In this document: positions 24,672-32,764 of the stretch, piece by piece
Numbering within the stretch: the first letter of the stretch is position 1
Layout of the letters: the number at the start of each line of letters is the position of its first letter
From: Synechococcus sp. CC9616
GTDB taxonomy: Bacteria; Cyanobacteriota; Cyanobacteriia; PCC-6307; Cyanobiaceae
Direction of reading: 5' to 3'
Assembly (NCBI RefSeq): GCF_000515235.1
Contig: NZ_KI911558.1
Span: forward strand, 1,533,217 to 1,597,216
DNA length: 64,000 nt
Made by a program: the position numbers and the translations under genes
The notes under the pieces: model-generated
The model's input: the letters and a program-made list of their open reading frames with translations, nothing else
Database searches by the model: none
Told to the model about the DNA's origin: nothing

Positions 24672-25767
24672 CTTTTGTCTTGATTACTTTTGATGAATTA
24701 AATACTACCTAGTTGTTGATTTACAGCCATCTTTTGTGAGGCAATCAGCAGCACTCTGAAAACCACAATCGACCACAGCCAATGCCCTCTGTAACTACGG
24801 TCGGAAGGACTTTATTAACGGTGGCAGTTCCGCGTCCTGTGAGGTGAAGGCTTGGATCTGTCACACCACGAGCTGTGCTGCGAAGATGTAGCGATCAGCT
24901 ATTTCAATATTCGATACAGACAATCCACGAGAAGTCAGTTCAAAAGAGGCTTTTGCAAGAGCTGCATCATCGATTCGATGTCACCGCGCTTGCCGGCTAA
25001 GCGTTCTTGAGCAGCACAGAGGACGATGAAGTCAACCTCAGCCGGCCGCAAAAAAGGGTGACTGAGATCGCCGCAGGTAAGCCAAAGAGATCTCGCTGAC
25101 CGTACCCATGACTTGGCTCTCAATGGCAACTGTCGTGGTTGTGCTGGCGATTGGAGTGAAAGGCAGCGAGACTGATGGTTTAGATGATCCGGTGGAATTT
25201 CGTTTGCAGGATGTGATGATGCTGGTGCGTAAGCCAATGAGTCGATGGCGATGACGGTTCTCAGTTTTCTGAAAACCTTCAAACAAACGTTCAAGCTGCA
25301 GCGTTGAAGCAGAGCTGAGCAAGGTTTGAAAGATCCCTCAGTTGGGGGATGTCAATTCTTCTGCATCAGTTGAGACTTGATCTGTCGGTGAGGTTCATAG
25401 GCCGTAGCTGATTGCCCGGACTTGTGGTGAGGCCGGGTATGCGTAGGGCAGGAGGATCGGTTTACACACACCGGTCCTCTTTTTATGGCCTATTCAGAGG
25501 AACTGGCTTGCGATCAAATTGATTGGCCAGTTCGCGTCATTGGTCTCCTGCCTTGTCTTGCCCCAGAGCCAAACGAGACATCATCGGTCAGCGAAGGGGG
25601 AACCAATAAGATCCGTCCAAGTGATGCACTGATTGCACGAAAGGGTGCGGTGGCCTGCATGAATTCGTCATCAGTACAACATCCATCTGCCGTTGCTGTA
25701 AGCCATGAAGCTGCCTGAAAGGAATTAAGACAGGAGAAAGAAAGATCGTTGTTTCATTCCTTTTCAA
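24672..25767. other. Stretch of about 1.1 kb without a supported protein gene
   Basis: Several short overlapping frames occur on both strands, none with a recognisable family. A possible structured transcript with a strong terminator lies at its right part (see 25452-25484). The frame 25485-25718 begins right at the end of the terminator, which argues against it being a gene. Confidence 0.5.
25452..25484 (+). terminator. Strong Rho-independent terminator
   Basis: GAGGATCGG, ten-base loop, CCGGTCCTC (nine pairs, one G-U), then TTTTT. No protein gene is evident upstream on this strand for several hundred bases, so it may end a small RNA. Confidence 0.8.
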
Positions 25768-26004
25768 TCACTCCGTAGGAAAGAGCCTCCACTGAGCATT
25801 CTCTGGAATCACTGGAGCCTCGTTCAAATCTTTTGGTTCCTCCCAAGCGACTCTCCACTCAGGGACGCGACAGGCTACGTAGTCAAAATTTTCGACACGC
25901 ACCCCACCAAGTGGTGAAGGCGTTCCAAACCAGCCTCCCTTCCAGCTACTACCGTCGTTCAAGCCACCACGAAACCAAAGCCAACACTTCGCTTTTGCAG
26001 CCAA
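25768..26004 (-). CDS. 78-residue hypothetical protein, Trp-rich
   Basis: Reads MAAKAKCWLWFRGGLNDG, then WKGGWFGTPSPLGGVRVENF, CRVPEWRVAWEEP and VIPENAQWRLFPTE. Start is TTG at 26004 with an AGGGA element upstream; an ATG at 26029-26031 in the same frame is followed at once by TGA. The related but broken copy at 23089-23352 shows that this is a true protein family. No known domain recognised; unusually many Trp (8). It may itself be at the first stage of decay because its ATG is blocked. Confidence 0.6.
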   Translation of the reverse strand: MAAKAKCWLWFRGGLNDGSSWKGGWFGTPSPLGGVRVENFDYVACRVPEWRVAWEEPKDLNEAPVIPENAQWRLFPTE

Positions 26005-26219
26005 CTGAAGATCCCTGAGAATTCAATCCATTCTGGAGTGTCCCTGCGAAAAAGCAGAGATTCATCCCAAACCAGATGCCTTCGGACGAAGCGGAGTCCC
26101 ATTCCAGAATTTGTTAGCGACTGCACGAGATTGAATATTTTTATTCCAAATAACATCCCAGTCAGCAAACGACAAGTGATTAGAATGAATTAAAAATAGA
26201 GCCAGTGTTGCCTGAGCGC

Positions 26220-26690
26220 ATGAAATGGATCATTTACACAGTCATAGCCACTGCGATGAGCCTTACTCTTCCCATCATGGTCACGGCATCTTCCAAGAAT
26301 GCGAACGAGACTTCCGCTCAATCCACACTGGAGCTCCACTGCACCAACCCAGGGGGAGGCAGTATCGATATCAGGGTGGATGAGCCTGGTCAGACAATCA
26401 CTGCTGATTACGGCGGCTTTAGCAATCGGAACTGGTGGAACGCAGGGGAAGTAGAAATTTCCGAAGAAAAAATTACCTTTATCAAAGGCGAGGATGACGA
26501 ATATCAAACAATTACCAGCTATACGATTAATCTTACTTCAAACAAGATGGTTGTTGAACTTGGAACCAACGACGAATGGCCAAGTGTGCTCATCGATTAT
26601 TCATGTCGCGAGGGTAATAGTGACGATCTTCTGTTTGGAGCCGACTCAGAGCAGCAGCTGATTGGCTTGATTCAGCAGGAAATTCCTTAA
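26220..26690 (+). CDS. Secreted hypothetical protein
   Basis: 156 residues from ATG 26220. Signal peptide MKWIIYTVIATAMSLTLPIM with probable cleavage after VTAS. The mature part is beta-rich with two Cys (LHCTNPGGGS, IDYSCREG) that may pair, and conserved-looking ITADYGGFSNRNWW. No family recognised. Followed 10 bp later by a TPR-protein remnant. Confidence 0.65.
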   Translation: MKWIIYTVIATAMSLTLPIMVTASSKNANETSAQSTLELHCTNPGGGSIDIRVDEPGQTITADYGGFSNRNWWNAGEVEISEEKITFIKGEDDEYQTITSYTINLTSNKMVVELGTNDEWPSVLIDYSCREGNSDDLLFGADSEQQLIGLIQQEIP

Positions 26691-26700
26691 TGGTGATTAG

Positions 26701-26883
26701 CAAGGCGCACTTTCTGATTTTGACACAGTGGCAACCATTGACTCTTTAAATGAATTGAATTACAGCGCTCATGCCCTGCTTAAAGAAAGCATGGCTGATT
26801 TCAAAGGCGCTTGCAGTGATTGGCGAAAAGCAGCAGATCTTGGAGATAAAGTTTCTGCTAAATGGGTGAAGGATCAGTGCTAA
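26701..26883 (+). pseudogene. C-terminal remnant of a TPR-type protein
   Basis: Directly after a TAG the frame reads QGALSDFDTVATIDSLN, then MADFKGACSDWRKAADLGDK and SAKWVKDQC with a TAA at 26881. The gene at 23730 has YQGALADY in a repeat and ENACSDWKKAAERG ... AAEWVGEFC at its end, so this is the last repeat and tail of a similar protein whose 5' part is gone. Confidence 0.65.
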
Positions 26884-27267
26884 TGTCTGACGTCTGTGAT
26901 TTCAAATCTGGAGACAATAAGCTTTTCAGTAATAACGGTATTTCTTGTTTGCCGTCGTCCAACAGCGCAACAGTTGGTGAACACTTTGGGACGCATGCAT
27001 CTGTTCAACGACCATCGACACATGCATGACTCTTGACTTCCTAAGGGTGCTGGCTGTCTATTGAACTGAGATGCATTGGCCAGCCTGAGGTGGAGCGTGA
27101 TCGTTTGCTAGGCTGGCATCTAGTTGTGAACCTGTCGTTCTTTTGAGGGACAAAACAGCTGAATACAGCTGATTCTCAGCAAACTCTATGAGGATATGAG
27201 TTGTCTTTTGAAGATCAAAAGATGATAGTCGAGGCATGGGCCAATAGCCTCACATTCTTTTTTAACA
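26884..27267. other. Intergenic stretch without recognised genes
   Basis: No convincing open frame. The words GCATGCAT and CATGCATG occur near 26994 and 27022 but form no clear array. Nothing supportable seen. Confidence 0.5.
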
Positions 27268-27462
27268 ATGCTTACCTTTCCTTCTCAGTGGCATTTCTCC
27301 GAGATCAAGAAATTTCTCATCGATATCGGCAATGCTCAATGGGTTGATAGTTCTGGGATCGACGAGCATCAAGAAGCCTTTGAATTGTACGAACACCTCA
27401 TCAGTCCAACCAAATCAGATGATGCAAAACCAGATTCAAACGTCGGGAAGCCTGATGCCTAA
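27268..27462 (+). CDS. Small acidic hypothetical protein
   Basis: 64 residues beginning MLTFPSQWHFSEIKKFLIDI, with an acidic disordered tail (SDDAKPDSNVGKPDA). No signal peptide. A terminator-like hairpin follows within 25 bp, which supports a real transcript. Confidence 0.5.
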   Translation: MLTFPSQWHFSEIKKFLIDIGNAQWVDSSGIDEHQEAFELYEHLISPTKSDDAKPDSNVGKPDA

Positions 27463-27483
27463 GGCACGCGGCTGAAAGCAATA

Positions 27484-27530
27484 CAAAACCTCACACACAC
27501 CATTCCGTCAGCAATGGTGGGGTTTCTTTT
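27484..27530 (+). terminator. Terminator-like hairpin
   Basis: AAACC...ACCATT, loop CCGTCAGC, AATGGT..GGTTT, followed by CTTTT. Lies between the small gene at 27268 and the convergent CAP-domain gene; may act on the plus strand. Confidence 0.55.
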
Positions 27531-27614
27531 ACCTGTACATATTTATCGAATAACGACAAAACAGAGATGCCGTCTTTACGAGTAAGGCAATGTGTCACAC
27601 GTACGAAACCAGGG

Positions 27615-28328
27615 TTACAGAGGAGCTGCAAACTTCTGAACCCAGTAAGAGCTTCCACTTTGGTCGTCAATCGCAAAACCGATACCGATTTCTGAAACGT
27701 TGTCGCTCAGAATGTTGGCGCGATGGCCGGGGCTCTGCATCCAGGCCTTCACCACCTGCTTCGCTGTAGGTTGACCACTGGCCACATTTTCCCTGTAAGC
27801 ACGCCAGAGATAATCGGCTTCGTCAATCCGATCACCGGGGTCTCGACCATCAACGCTGTCATGCCCAAGATAACGGCCAACAGCATCCATCTCATCAGCG
27901 TGGCCCTGGGCCGCCTGATGCAAGAGGATGTCACCAGACAGCCGGTCCAAACCATGCTTACGTCGCCGCTTGTTGGTGTACCGAATCACCTCATCCCGGA
28001 TGTCATCAAGGTTGCCTAGATCCACCAATTTCAACTTGAACCGACCCGTTCGACCTCCCTGCATCGAAACATTGGCCACCAGAGGCTGATCGCCAATGCG
28101 GTTGGGATCGATCAGCCCTGTGCGCGCCTGATCACTGCCGTAGGACGAAGGATCCTGAACCAAGCCACCTGAACTGGATGCAATCGACACAAGGGGCCAA
28201 TTGCCACGAGATTTGATTTGAAGGCTGAAGTGATGGTCACTATCGATCTCAATGGGAACCTGAAGCTCTTCCCCACCAGTGGAGAGCGAATCCTTGAAGG
28301 AACCCTTGCTTAAGAGAGTGAACGTCAT
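27615..28328 (-). CDS. CAP (SCP/PR1)-domain protein
   Basis: 237 residues. The C-terminal ~125 residues form a CAP domain: GHADEMDAVGRYLGHDS (first His/Glu motif), ENVASG, WMQSPGHRANIL and IGIGFAID, ending YWVQKFAAPL. The N-terminal ~105 residues are beta-rich and resemble the pre-peptidase sandwich domains of secreted proteins (FSLQIKSRGNWPLVSIASS). No classical signal peptide, so export by a type I system is possible. Role unknown. Confidence 0.85.
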   Translation of the reverse strand: MTFTLLSKGSFKDSLSTGGEELQVPIEIDSDHHFSLQIKSRGNWPLVSIASSSGGLVQDPSSYGSDQARTGLIDPNRIGDQPLVANVSMQGGRTGRFKLKLVDLGNLDDIRDEVIRYTNKRRRKHGLDRLSGDILLHQAAQGHADEMDAVGRYLGHDSVDGRDPGDRIDEADYLWRAYRENVASGQPTAKQVVKAWMQSPGHRANILSDNVSEIGIGFAIDDQSGSSYWVQKFAAPL

Positions 28329-28630
28329 CTTTATGTCTTAATCGACGGAAAGGACAAAAAACGTTGTTTTCAGGGTTTCCTCAGCCGTTCTCAGGGAATA
28401 TTCAGAATGGCTTTGATGATGCAATTACCCTAAAGAATGGTATGAACGACATCTGAGATTCCGTAAAACACCGATCTAGGAATGCACACCCATGAAACTG
28501 GGCTGAACATTCAATCGAAAGAGAGAAGCAGGAGGCGTTGATTTATCGCTATTGATTCAATTAAACTCTCAAGTATGACGACGTTTGCTGCTGGAGCTGT
28601 TGGACGGCGTCGTTACAGGCCAGCCTGTGA
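28329..28630. other. Intergenic stretch without recognised genes
   Basis: About 300 bp between the CAP gene start and the ABM gene end. AT-rich near 28430-28580, no open frame with support. It may hold the promoter of the CAP-domain gene. Confidence 0.5.
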
Positions 28631-28930
28631 TCAGGCTTTATGAGTCACCACTGATCCCGACACTGGATCTGTGACACCAAGATCTGGAGAAAGCTCCTCA
28701 AAGAAGTCGCGAACCTTGTTCAGATGTTCGATCATGAGCGGGCGGGCAGCGATCAGTTTTTCTTCGCTTTCCCATAGACCTACAAAGCAGTAGCTGCGCT
28801 CTCCTGTTTTTGCCCAGTAGGCATCCAACATCCCCTCAGGATTAACCCATTGTTTTGTCTCTGCGATGAACTTGTCCTCGCAACCCTCTTTGCAGCGCAC
28901 TCGGACGTTGTTGAGGTAGGTGGCAGCCAC
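28631..28930 (-). CDS. ABM-type small monooxygenase-like protein
   Basis: 99 residues. YLNNVRVRCKEGCEDKFIAE, then GERSYCFVGLWESEEKLIAA and MIEHLNKVRDFFEELSPDLG show the dimeric ferredoxin-like antibiotic-biosynthesis-monooxygenase fold. Start ATG at 28930. Together with the next gene it makes a pair of ABM-like proteins on the same strand. Substrate unknown. Confidence 0.75.
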   Translation of the reverse strand: MAATYLNNVRVRCKEGCEDKFIAETKQWVNPEGMLDAYWAKTGERSYCFVGLWESEEKLIAARPLMIEHLNKVRDFFEELSPDLGVTDPVSGSVVTHKA

Positions 28931-29019
28931 TAGAGAAAGTCATCTCCAGTCATCATCTCAGGGACAATTGCGTTGTGATGTGTCTCACCACACTGATCGT
29001 GCGCAGGCCGCCAGCCTGT

Positions 29020-29409
29020 TTAGACCCTGCTGTATCCGAGCCTGGTTTCGAAAATTTTGAGTGGTAGGCCAAATGACTCCATCAGCTTTCGGCACTCATC
29101 GCCGACGGTGCCGTAAACCTCAACGCTGAAGCCATCTCCAAACTCGGCATGCCTCTTCAGATACTCCTGAACAGGAGGATTAGAGACATGGGCGCTGAAA
29201 GCCTCATCATTGGCGTAGACCTCTGACCACACGAACGCTTGGGGATCGTCTGGATCCTGATCAAATGTGTGGTGAATCATGCCTGGCTCAGAAGCCTGAA
29301 CTGCTGCATCGGTCATGCGGGCAAGCTCCAGATACGCATCCACACAACCTGGCTTGACTTGGATTCGCGCTAGCAACATGAAGGGAGTGGTCTTGTCAAA
29401 ACTTGCCAT
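29020..29409 (-). CDS. ABM-domain protein, putative quinol monooxygenase-like
   Basis: 129 residues from ATG 29409 (open further upstream to 29463). PFMLLARIQVKPGCVDAYLE, then SEPGMIHHTFDQDPDDPQAF and FVWSEVYANDEAFSAHVSNP are the ABM domain with the HxxS/NP end motif. The C-terminal ~40 residues (VGDECRKLMESFGLPLKIFE) form an extra helical tail. Located upstream of the other ABM gene by about 90 bp. Activity not proven. Confidence 0.8.
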   Translation of the reverse strand: MASFDKTTPFMLLARIQVKPGCVDAYLELARMTDAAVQASEPGMIHHTFDQDPDDPQAFVWSEVYANDEAFSAHVSNPPVQEYLKRHAEFGDGFSVEVYGTVGDECRKLMESFGLPLKIFETRLGYSRV

Positions 29410-29539
29410 TTGCTCACAAGCAATGCCCGAGTGTTCCATAAATTCAGGCACACGTCCGCTCATTTGACAGGAGAGAAAAGGGCCGCAAGCCAGTTTTCAG
29501 CACGTTCTGCCAGGTCTTGATTGCGTTGTGCAGAAGCCT

Positions 29540-29720
29540 TCGCTGCCTGGATTGCGGAATTAGATTTCCGGCCGTCGCCAGTGAATGTCTGCAGGCTCAC
29601 CCGCTTGGCTTAAGTCGTCGATTAACGCTTTGAAAGGGCTAAGCAAGCCACCATTCTCATTGGCCAAGACGCTGTTCGTGGTTTGACTGGCTAGCCAAAC
29701 TTCCCCATCAGGCTTTTCCG
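29540..29720 (-). pseudogene. Decayed relative of the DUF1651-like gene at 31497
   Basis: The minus strand reads KPDGEVWLASQTT and, further on, ADIHWRRPEI then TAA (29560-29562). Another frame continues KSNSAIQAAKAS. The intact gene has SGEVWIVN, TFHWRPPDY and RNSAIEAW in the same order. At the DNA level the words around 29572-29600 (cgccagtgaa-tgtctgcagg) match 31620-31640 (cgccagtgaaatgtccgcagg) with one base missing, which puts a frameshift exactly there. No in-frame start remains. Confidence 0.6.
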
Positions 29721-29922
29721 ATGGTGGATGTGTGAGCGATCCTTCATAAGCATGATTTGTGTCTGGTCGCCACCCGGCTCAATCGGGGTCAGAACAACGG
29801 GCTGGTGTGGGCGTTGCCGCTGGGGCGATGTTCACGGAAATCATCTGGCAGACAGTTTTTGAGGATCGTCTGCTCCTCGGTGACGATCCATTGGTGCTAG
29901 CTCCATGGACTAGCGGGTTTAA

Positions 29923-30033
29923 TCAGATGATCTCCTTGCGCCCTGCCTGGATTTTTTCCTTAGCCGAAACGAGTCCATAGGCAAGCAGCCCAAGAAGGGC
30001 AATGTTCATGCCAATGAAGAACATCATGTCCAT
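29923..30033 (-). CDS. 36-residue single-span membrane protein
   Basis: Starts MDMMFFIGMNIALLGLLAYG, continues LVSAKEKIQAGRKEII and stops. One hydrophobic helix followed by a basic cytoplasmic tail, a layout found in real small membrane proteins. Other Met codons near the start make the exact start uncertain. Family not recognised. Confidence 0.45.
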   Translation of the reverse strand: MDMMFFIGMNIALLGLLAYGLVSAKEKIQAGRKEII

Positions 30034-30146
30034 GATCTTGTGGCGACTTGACCCTTGATAGGAAGAGGATTCAACCCGGACTATCCGTCAAAAGACTCAT
30101 CTGGCTTTGTCGATCAAGGCTTTAGTGGTCCATACACCTGCAGGGC

Positions 30147-30461
30147 ATGCCCTTTTTTTATGAAGTGGACCCAGAAACGGTTCAATCCTCAAAATTGTGG
30201 GCCTTGTTACGACTTGGCTACGACGACCAGAGCCATGACAGGGGAGATTTCTCATCAAGCTCAATGGTTTCAGATGGACTGATTGCTCAGACACCGCGAG
30301 GCTCAACCATCCAAAGAATCGAAGACGGCAAATTCGTGGTGTGCGATGAGAACGTATGCTTCTGCGCCCGTAGCCTTTACCTGGCTGAAGAACAATTGGA
30401 AGAGATGGAGGTTGGATATCGCTTTCCTTACTCAACCAGCTTTCGCAAAGTCCAAGCCTGA
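30147..30461 (+). CDS. Hypothetical protein
   Basis: 104 residues starting MPFFYEVDPETVQSSKLWAL. Middle part is Ser-rich (GDFSSSSMVSDGL), then IQRIEDGKFVVCDENVCFCA and an amphipathic helix EEQLEEMEVG. Three Cys in CDENVCFC may bind a metal or be structural. No family recognised. Confidence 0.55.
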   Translation: MPFFYEVDPETVQSSKLWALLRLGYDDQSHDRGDFSSSSMVSDGLIAQTPRGSTIQRIEDGKFVVCDENVCFCARSLYLAEEQLEEMEVGYRFPYSTSFRKVQA

Positions 30462-30486
30462 CTGGCAGAACGAAGTGGGCTGTCGT

Positions 30487-30780
30487 CTAACTTCTGGATC
30501 CCAGCCCATGTCCATTACGTGATGCTTCGCCGATTGCGCCAACAACGCCTGTAAAGACGCAGGCAGTGACTGTGAGCATCCAGCTTCGGGAGCCCAGCTC
30601 ATCCAAGAGGCTTCCAGTTAGAAGCTGTCCACGACTGCCATCTAGCTTTTTCAGCAGGTCATGCAACAAAGCAGCTTCTTCCTATTCAGGTGCATTCCCA
30701 CAACAGATCCTGAAAAGTGCTGCTCTCAGCTTTGAGTAGTCAGAGAGGGCAATGGTGACCTGAATCTGGTCTTTAGCCAT
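30487..30780 (-). pseudogene. Small gene interrupted by an in-frame TAG
   Basis: From ATG 30780 the frame reads MAKDQIQVTIALSDYSKLRA ... GNAPE, meets TAG at 30682-30684, and continues without a shift as EEAALLHDLLKKLDGSRGQL ... to a stop at 30487. The two sides read as one helical protein (NAPE-EEAALLHDLLKKL). A sense-to-stop substitution is the simplest reading. The N-terminal part resembles a short regulatory beta-strand/helix, unidentified. Confidence 0.55.
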
Positions 30781-30990
30781 GCCAACAGTCTGGCTTCAAC
30801 CCGCTTCCAGCGCCCACCCTCTCGCCCTCTGCCAGGTGAGAGCCCAGAACTTACATTATCAAACAATAGGAATTCAATATGATTCGGGATATATTATAAG
30901 ACTTTAATAAGTGCATTTGCTTTCCTCCTAGCCTTAAAAACGTGCCATGTTTATTTAAAATCAAGGTTCTTGTTGTTCGCCTATTTTTTC

Positions 30991-31329
30991 ATGAAACCTT
31001 TGAAGCGTTGCTTGGGTTTTGCCTTCGTCTCGATCGTGAGTGGAACGACGGCTTATGCGCAATATGCCATTCCAGGTTGCGAGAATGCCTGGAATTCAAT
31101 TAATGCAGTGGGCCGGATTAATGCTCTTGCAGTCTTAATTCGAAATGATTGTGCTGTTTTACATCGTAAGGGTTGGCGGCTAGGGGGAGGGAATGCCAGA
31201 CAAGATGTCTGTACTCCTGCCTGGAATGCCCTAGTCAAAGCAGGGCAAGTAACCAATGTGAAATTTATGGTGACTCATAATTGTCCGGTTTTTTATCGCA
31301 AAGGCTGGGTTCAATCGTCGAGCTTTTAG
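30991..31329 (+). CDS. Secreted protein with an internal Cys-containing repeat
   Basis: 112 residues from ATG 30991. Signal peptide MKPLKRCLGFAFVSIVSGTT, probable cleavage AYA-Q. The mature part is two copies of a ~38-residue unit: C-x2-AWN-x10..-A-x5-N-C-x-V-x2-RKGW. First copy CENAWNSINAVG...NDCAVLHRKGW, second CTPAWNALVKAG...HNCPVFYRKGW, so four Cys in two pairs. Family not recognised. Confidence 0.7.
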   Translation: MKPLKRCLGFAFVSIVSGTTAYAQYAIPGCENAWNSINAVGRINALAVLIRNDCAVLHRKGWRLGGGNARQDVCTPAWNALVKAGQVTNVKFMVTHNCPVFYRKGWVQSSSF

Positions 31330-31496
31330 AGATCGCTCTGGACTGAATTGGTTTCACCTTCTCTAGGTCTTTGTCATTGGCTGGTAAGTCCCATTCCTCC
31401 ATGTCCAACTGGCAATTGCAGATGAACTAGTCCAGGTGGGTCGTTTGGCACAACAAAGCCGAGATTCCGTTAAGCGTGTCCCCCGCCGTGGAGAGC

Positions 31497-31802
31497 TCAG
31501 TAAACGCTGGTCGTGGATGAACTCCGCTCCCAGCCCATCTTGAACATCGTCTCCCAGGCCTCAATGGCGCTGTTTCTCAGCATCCGCCGCCTCGTCTGCG
31601 GGATCGGATAGTCGGGCGGTCGCCAGTGAAATGTCCGCAGGGTTACCCACTGGGCTTGATTCGTTGACGTGTCGGGCTTGAACTGAACAACCTTGTCCTC
31701 GTCGGCATTCACAATCCAGACTTCACCAGATGCCATCACAGGGTGGTCGTTGGGATCGGGGCGGCAACAAGGCATCGGTGAAGTCTGGCCAGCACCCAGC
31801 AT
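31497..31802 (-). CDS. DUF1651-like protein
   Basis: 101 residues (ATG 31802; ATG 31736, giving MASGEVWIVN, is an alternative closer to usual family length). GEVWIVN, then TRRRMLRNSAIEAWETMFKM and GWERSS fit the DUF1651 layout (short N-terminal strand, then a K/R-S-RRRL...A..LW...GW end) of marine Synechococcus. A broken copy lies at 29540-29720. Function unknown. Confidence 0.6.
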   Translation of the reverse strand: MLGAGQTSPMPCCRPDPNDHPVMASGEVWIVNADEDKVVQFKPDTSTNQAQWVTLRTFHWRPPDYPIPQTRRRMLRNSAIEAWETMFKMGWERSSSTTSVY

Positions 31803-31874
31803 CTGGAGTGATTCGGTTCACTGTTGAAACCTCGCTGCGACTTGAGCCACAACTGGTTCATCGCAACAACTCAG

Positions 31875-32063
31875 ATGGTTTCCAGCGCTGAGCAAAGCAA
31901 AGGAGCACTCACCAGCTCCACTCACATCGCAGTAGGAATCATCCTCGGGTTGGGCTGTTTCGCTGCGGTGCTGACCGGTGGATTCTTTGTCGGACAGACC
32001 ATCAGCAAGGCGCTGAACACAGTTCAGATGAGCGCTCCGTTCGAAATCGATCCTCTTCGCTGA
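31875..32063 (+). CDS. Small single-span membrane protein
   Basis: 62 residues from ATG 31875 (frame open from 31824). HIAVGIILGLGCFAAVLTGG is one hydrophobic helix followed by FFVGQTISKALNTVQMSAP. Hydrophilic N-terminus of ~15 residues. Convergent with the next gene by 28 bp. Unknown function. Confidence 0.5.
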   Translation: MVSSAEQSKGALTSSTHIAVGIILGLGCFAAVLTGGFFVGQTISKALNTVQMSAPFEIDPLR

Positions 32064-32091
32064 CTTGAGCCGGTGAAGGGCTGGTGAGTGA

Positions 32092-32346
32092 TCAGAGAAT
32101 TCCGAGGGGACCTTTTTTCTTCTTGCAATACCCAGCGCCGATGTTCATATAACCAGAGGGACAGGCCTCTCCATGGGTTGGAGTGACCTCGTAGTAGACG
32201 GGAGAAACACAGGTAGTCCCAAAGGTGTTGACGTAGCCGAGTGGGCATTGATCGTGGCCTGGCGCTTTTGGGATCTCTTTCTGGGCAAAAGCTGGCGCAG
32301 CGATGGCTGACGAAGCAAGGACTAATGCGGCCGCAAAAGCTTTCAT
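32092..32346 (-). CDS. Secreted Cys-rich protein with two CPxGY units
   Basis: 84 residues. Signal peptide MKAFAAALVLASSAIAAPAF (cleavage AFA-Q). The mature part has two copies of CP-x-GY-x-N-x5..-C: QCPLGYVNTFGTTC and ACPSGYMNIGAGYC, ending in a Lys-rich tail KKKKGPLG. Small secreted proteins of this style are common in marine picocyanobacteria; function unknown. Confidence 0.75.
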   Translation of the reverse strand: MKAFAAALVLASSAIAAPAFAQKEIPKAPGHDQCPLGYVNTFGTTCVSPVYYEVTPTHGEACPSGYMNIGAGYCKKKKGPLGIL

Positions 32347-32764
32347 TAGATTTGGAGTTTGTTATGAGAAGGTTTTAGGAATATCAGCATCAGATTTCAA
32401 CCCAATCAGCAAAATCCAAAGGCCTGGAGGGTCGGCCCTCACCGCACCGGTAGCGATCACCGACACCTTGACTCAGTCTTTCTTGCTTTTCCCAAAGGAT
32501 GCTGGTCGTTGCAATGGACAAGCCAAAGCGTGAAACGGCTTGTGCTTACCGTCAAAGATGAGACATCCGATTGATTGAGCGTTTGCGGTGTGGATCTGCA
32601 TGAAATGACGACTAATTGTTCAGGTCTAACCAGCCTTGTTTGGTCATTGGTGTGTCAATTGCCGCCGTCGAGCCAACTGGTCGACGTGATCCGTGGTCTG
32701 TCGACACAGGAACCGTCGCTGAGGTTTTGGTCAAACTGAAGCCTTGCGACTGTGTGCCCATGCG
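32347..32764. other. Intergenic stretch without recognised genes
   Basis: About 420 bp between two small genes. Short frames on both strands lack support. Nothing recognised. Confidence 0.45.

Noticed and set aside
24935-25322. Two overlapping minus-strand frames of about 95-119 codons.
   Set aside because: They share DNA in different frames, neither has a family, and no joining frameshift gives a known protein.
25485-25718. 77-codon plus-strand frame.
   Set aside because: It begins at the last base of a strong terminator's T-run and has no ribosome binding site or known family.
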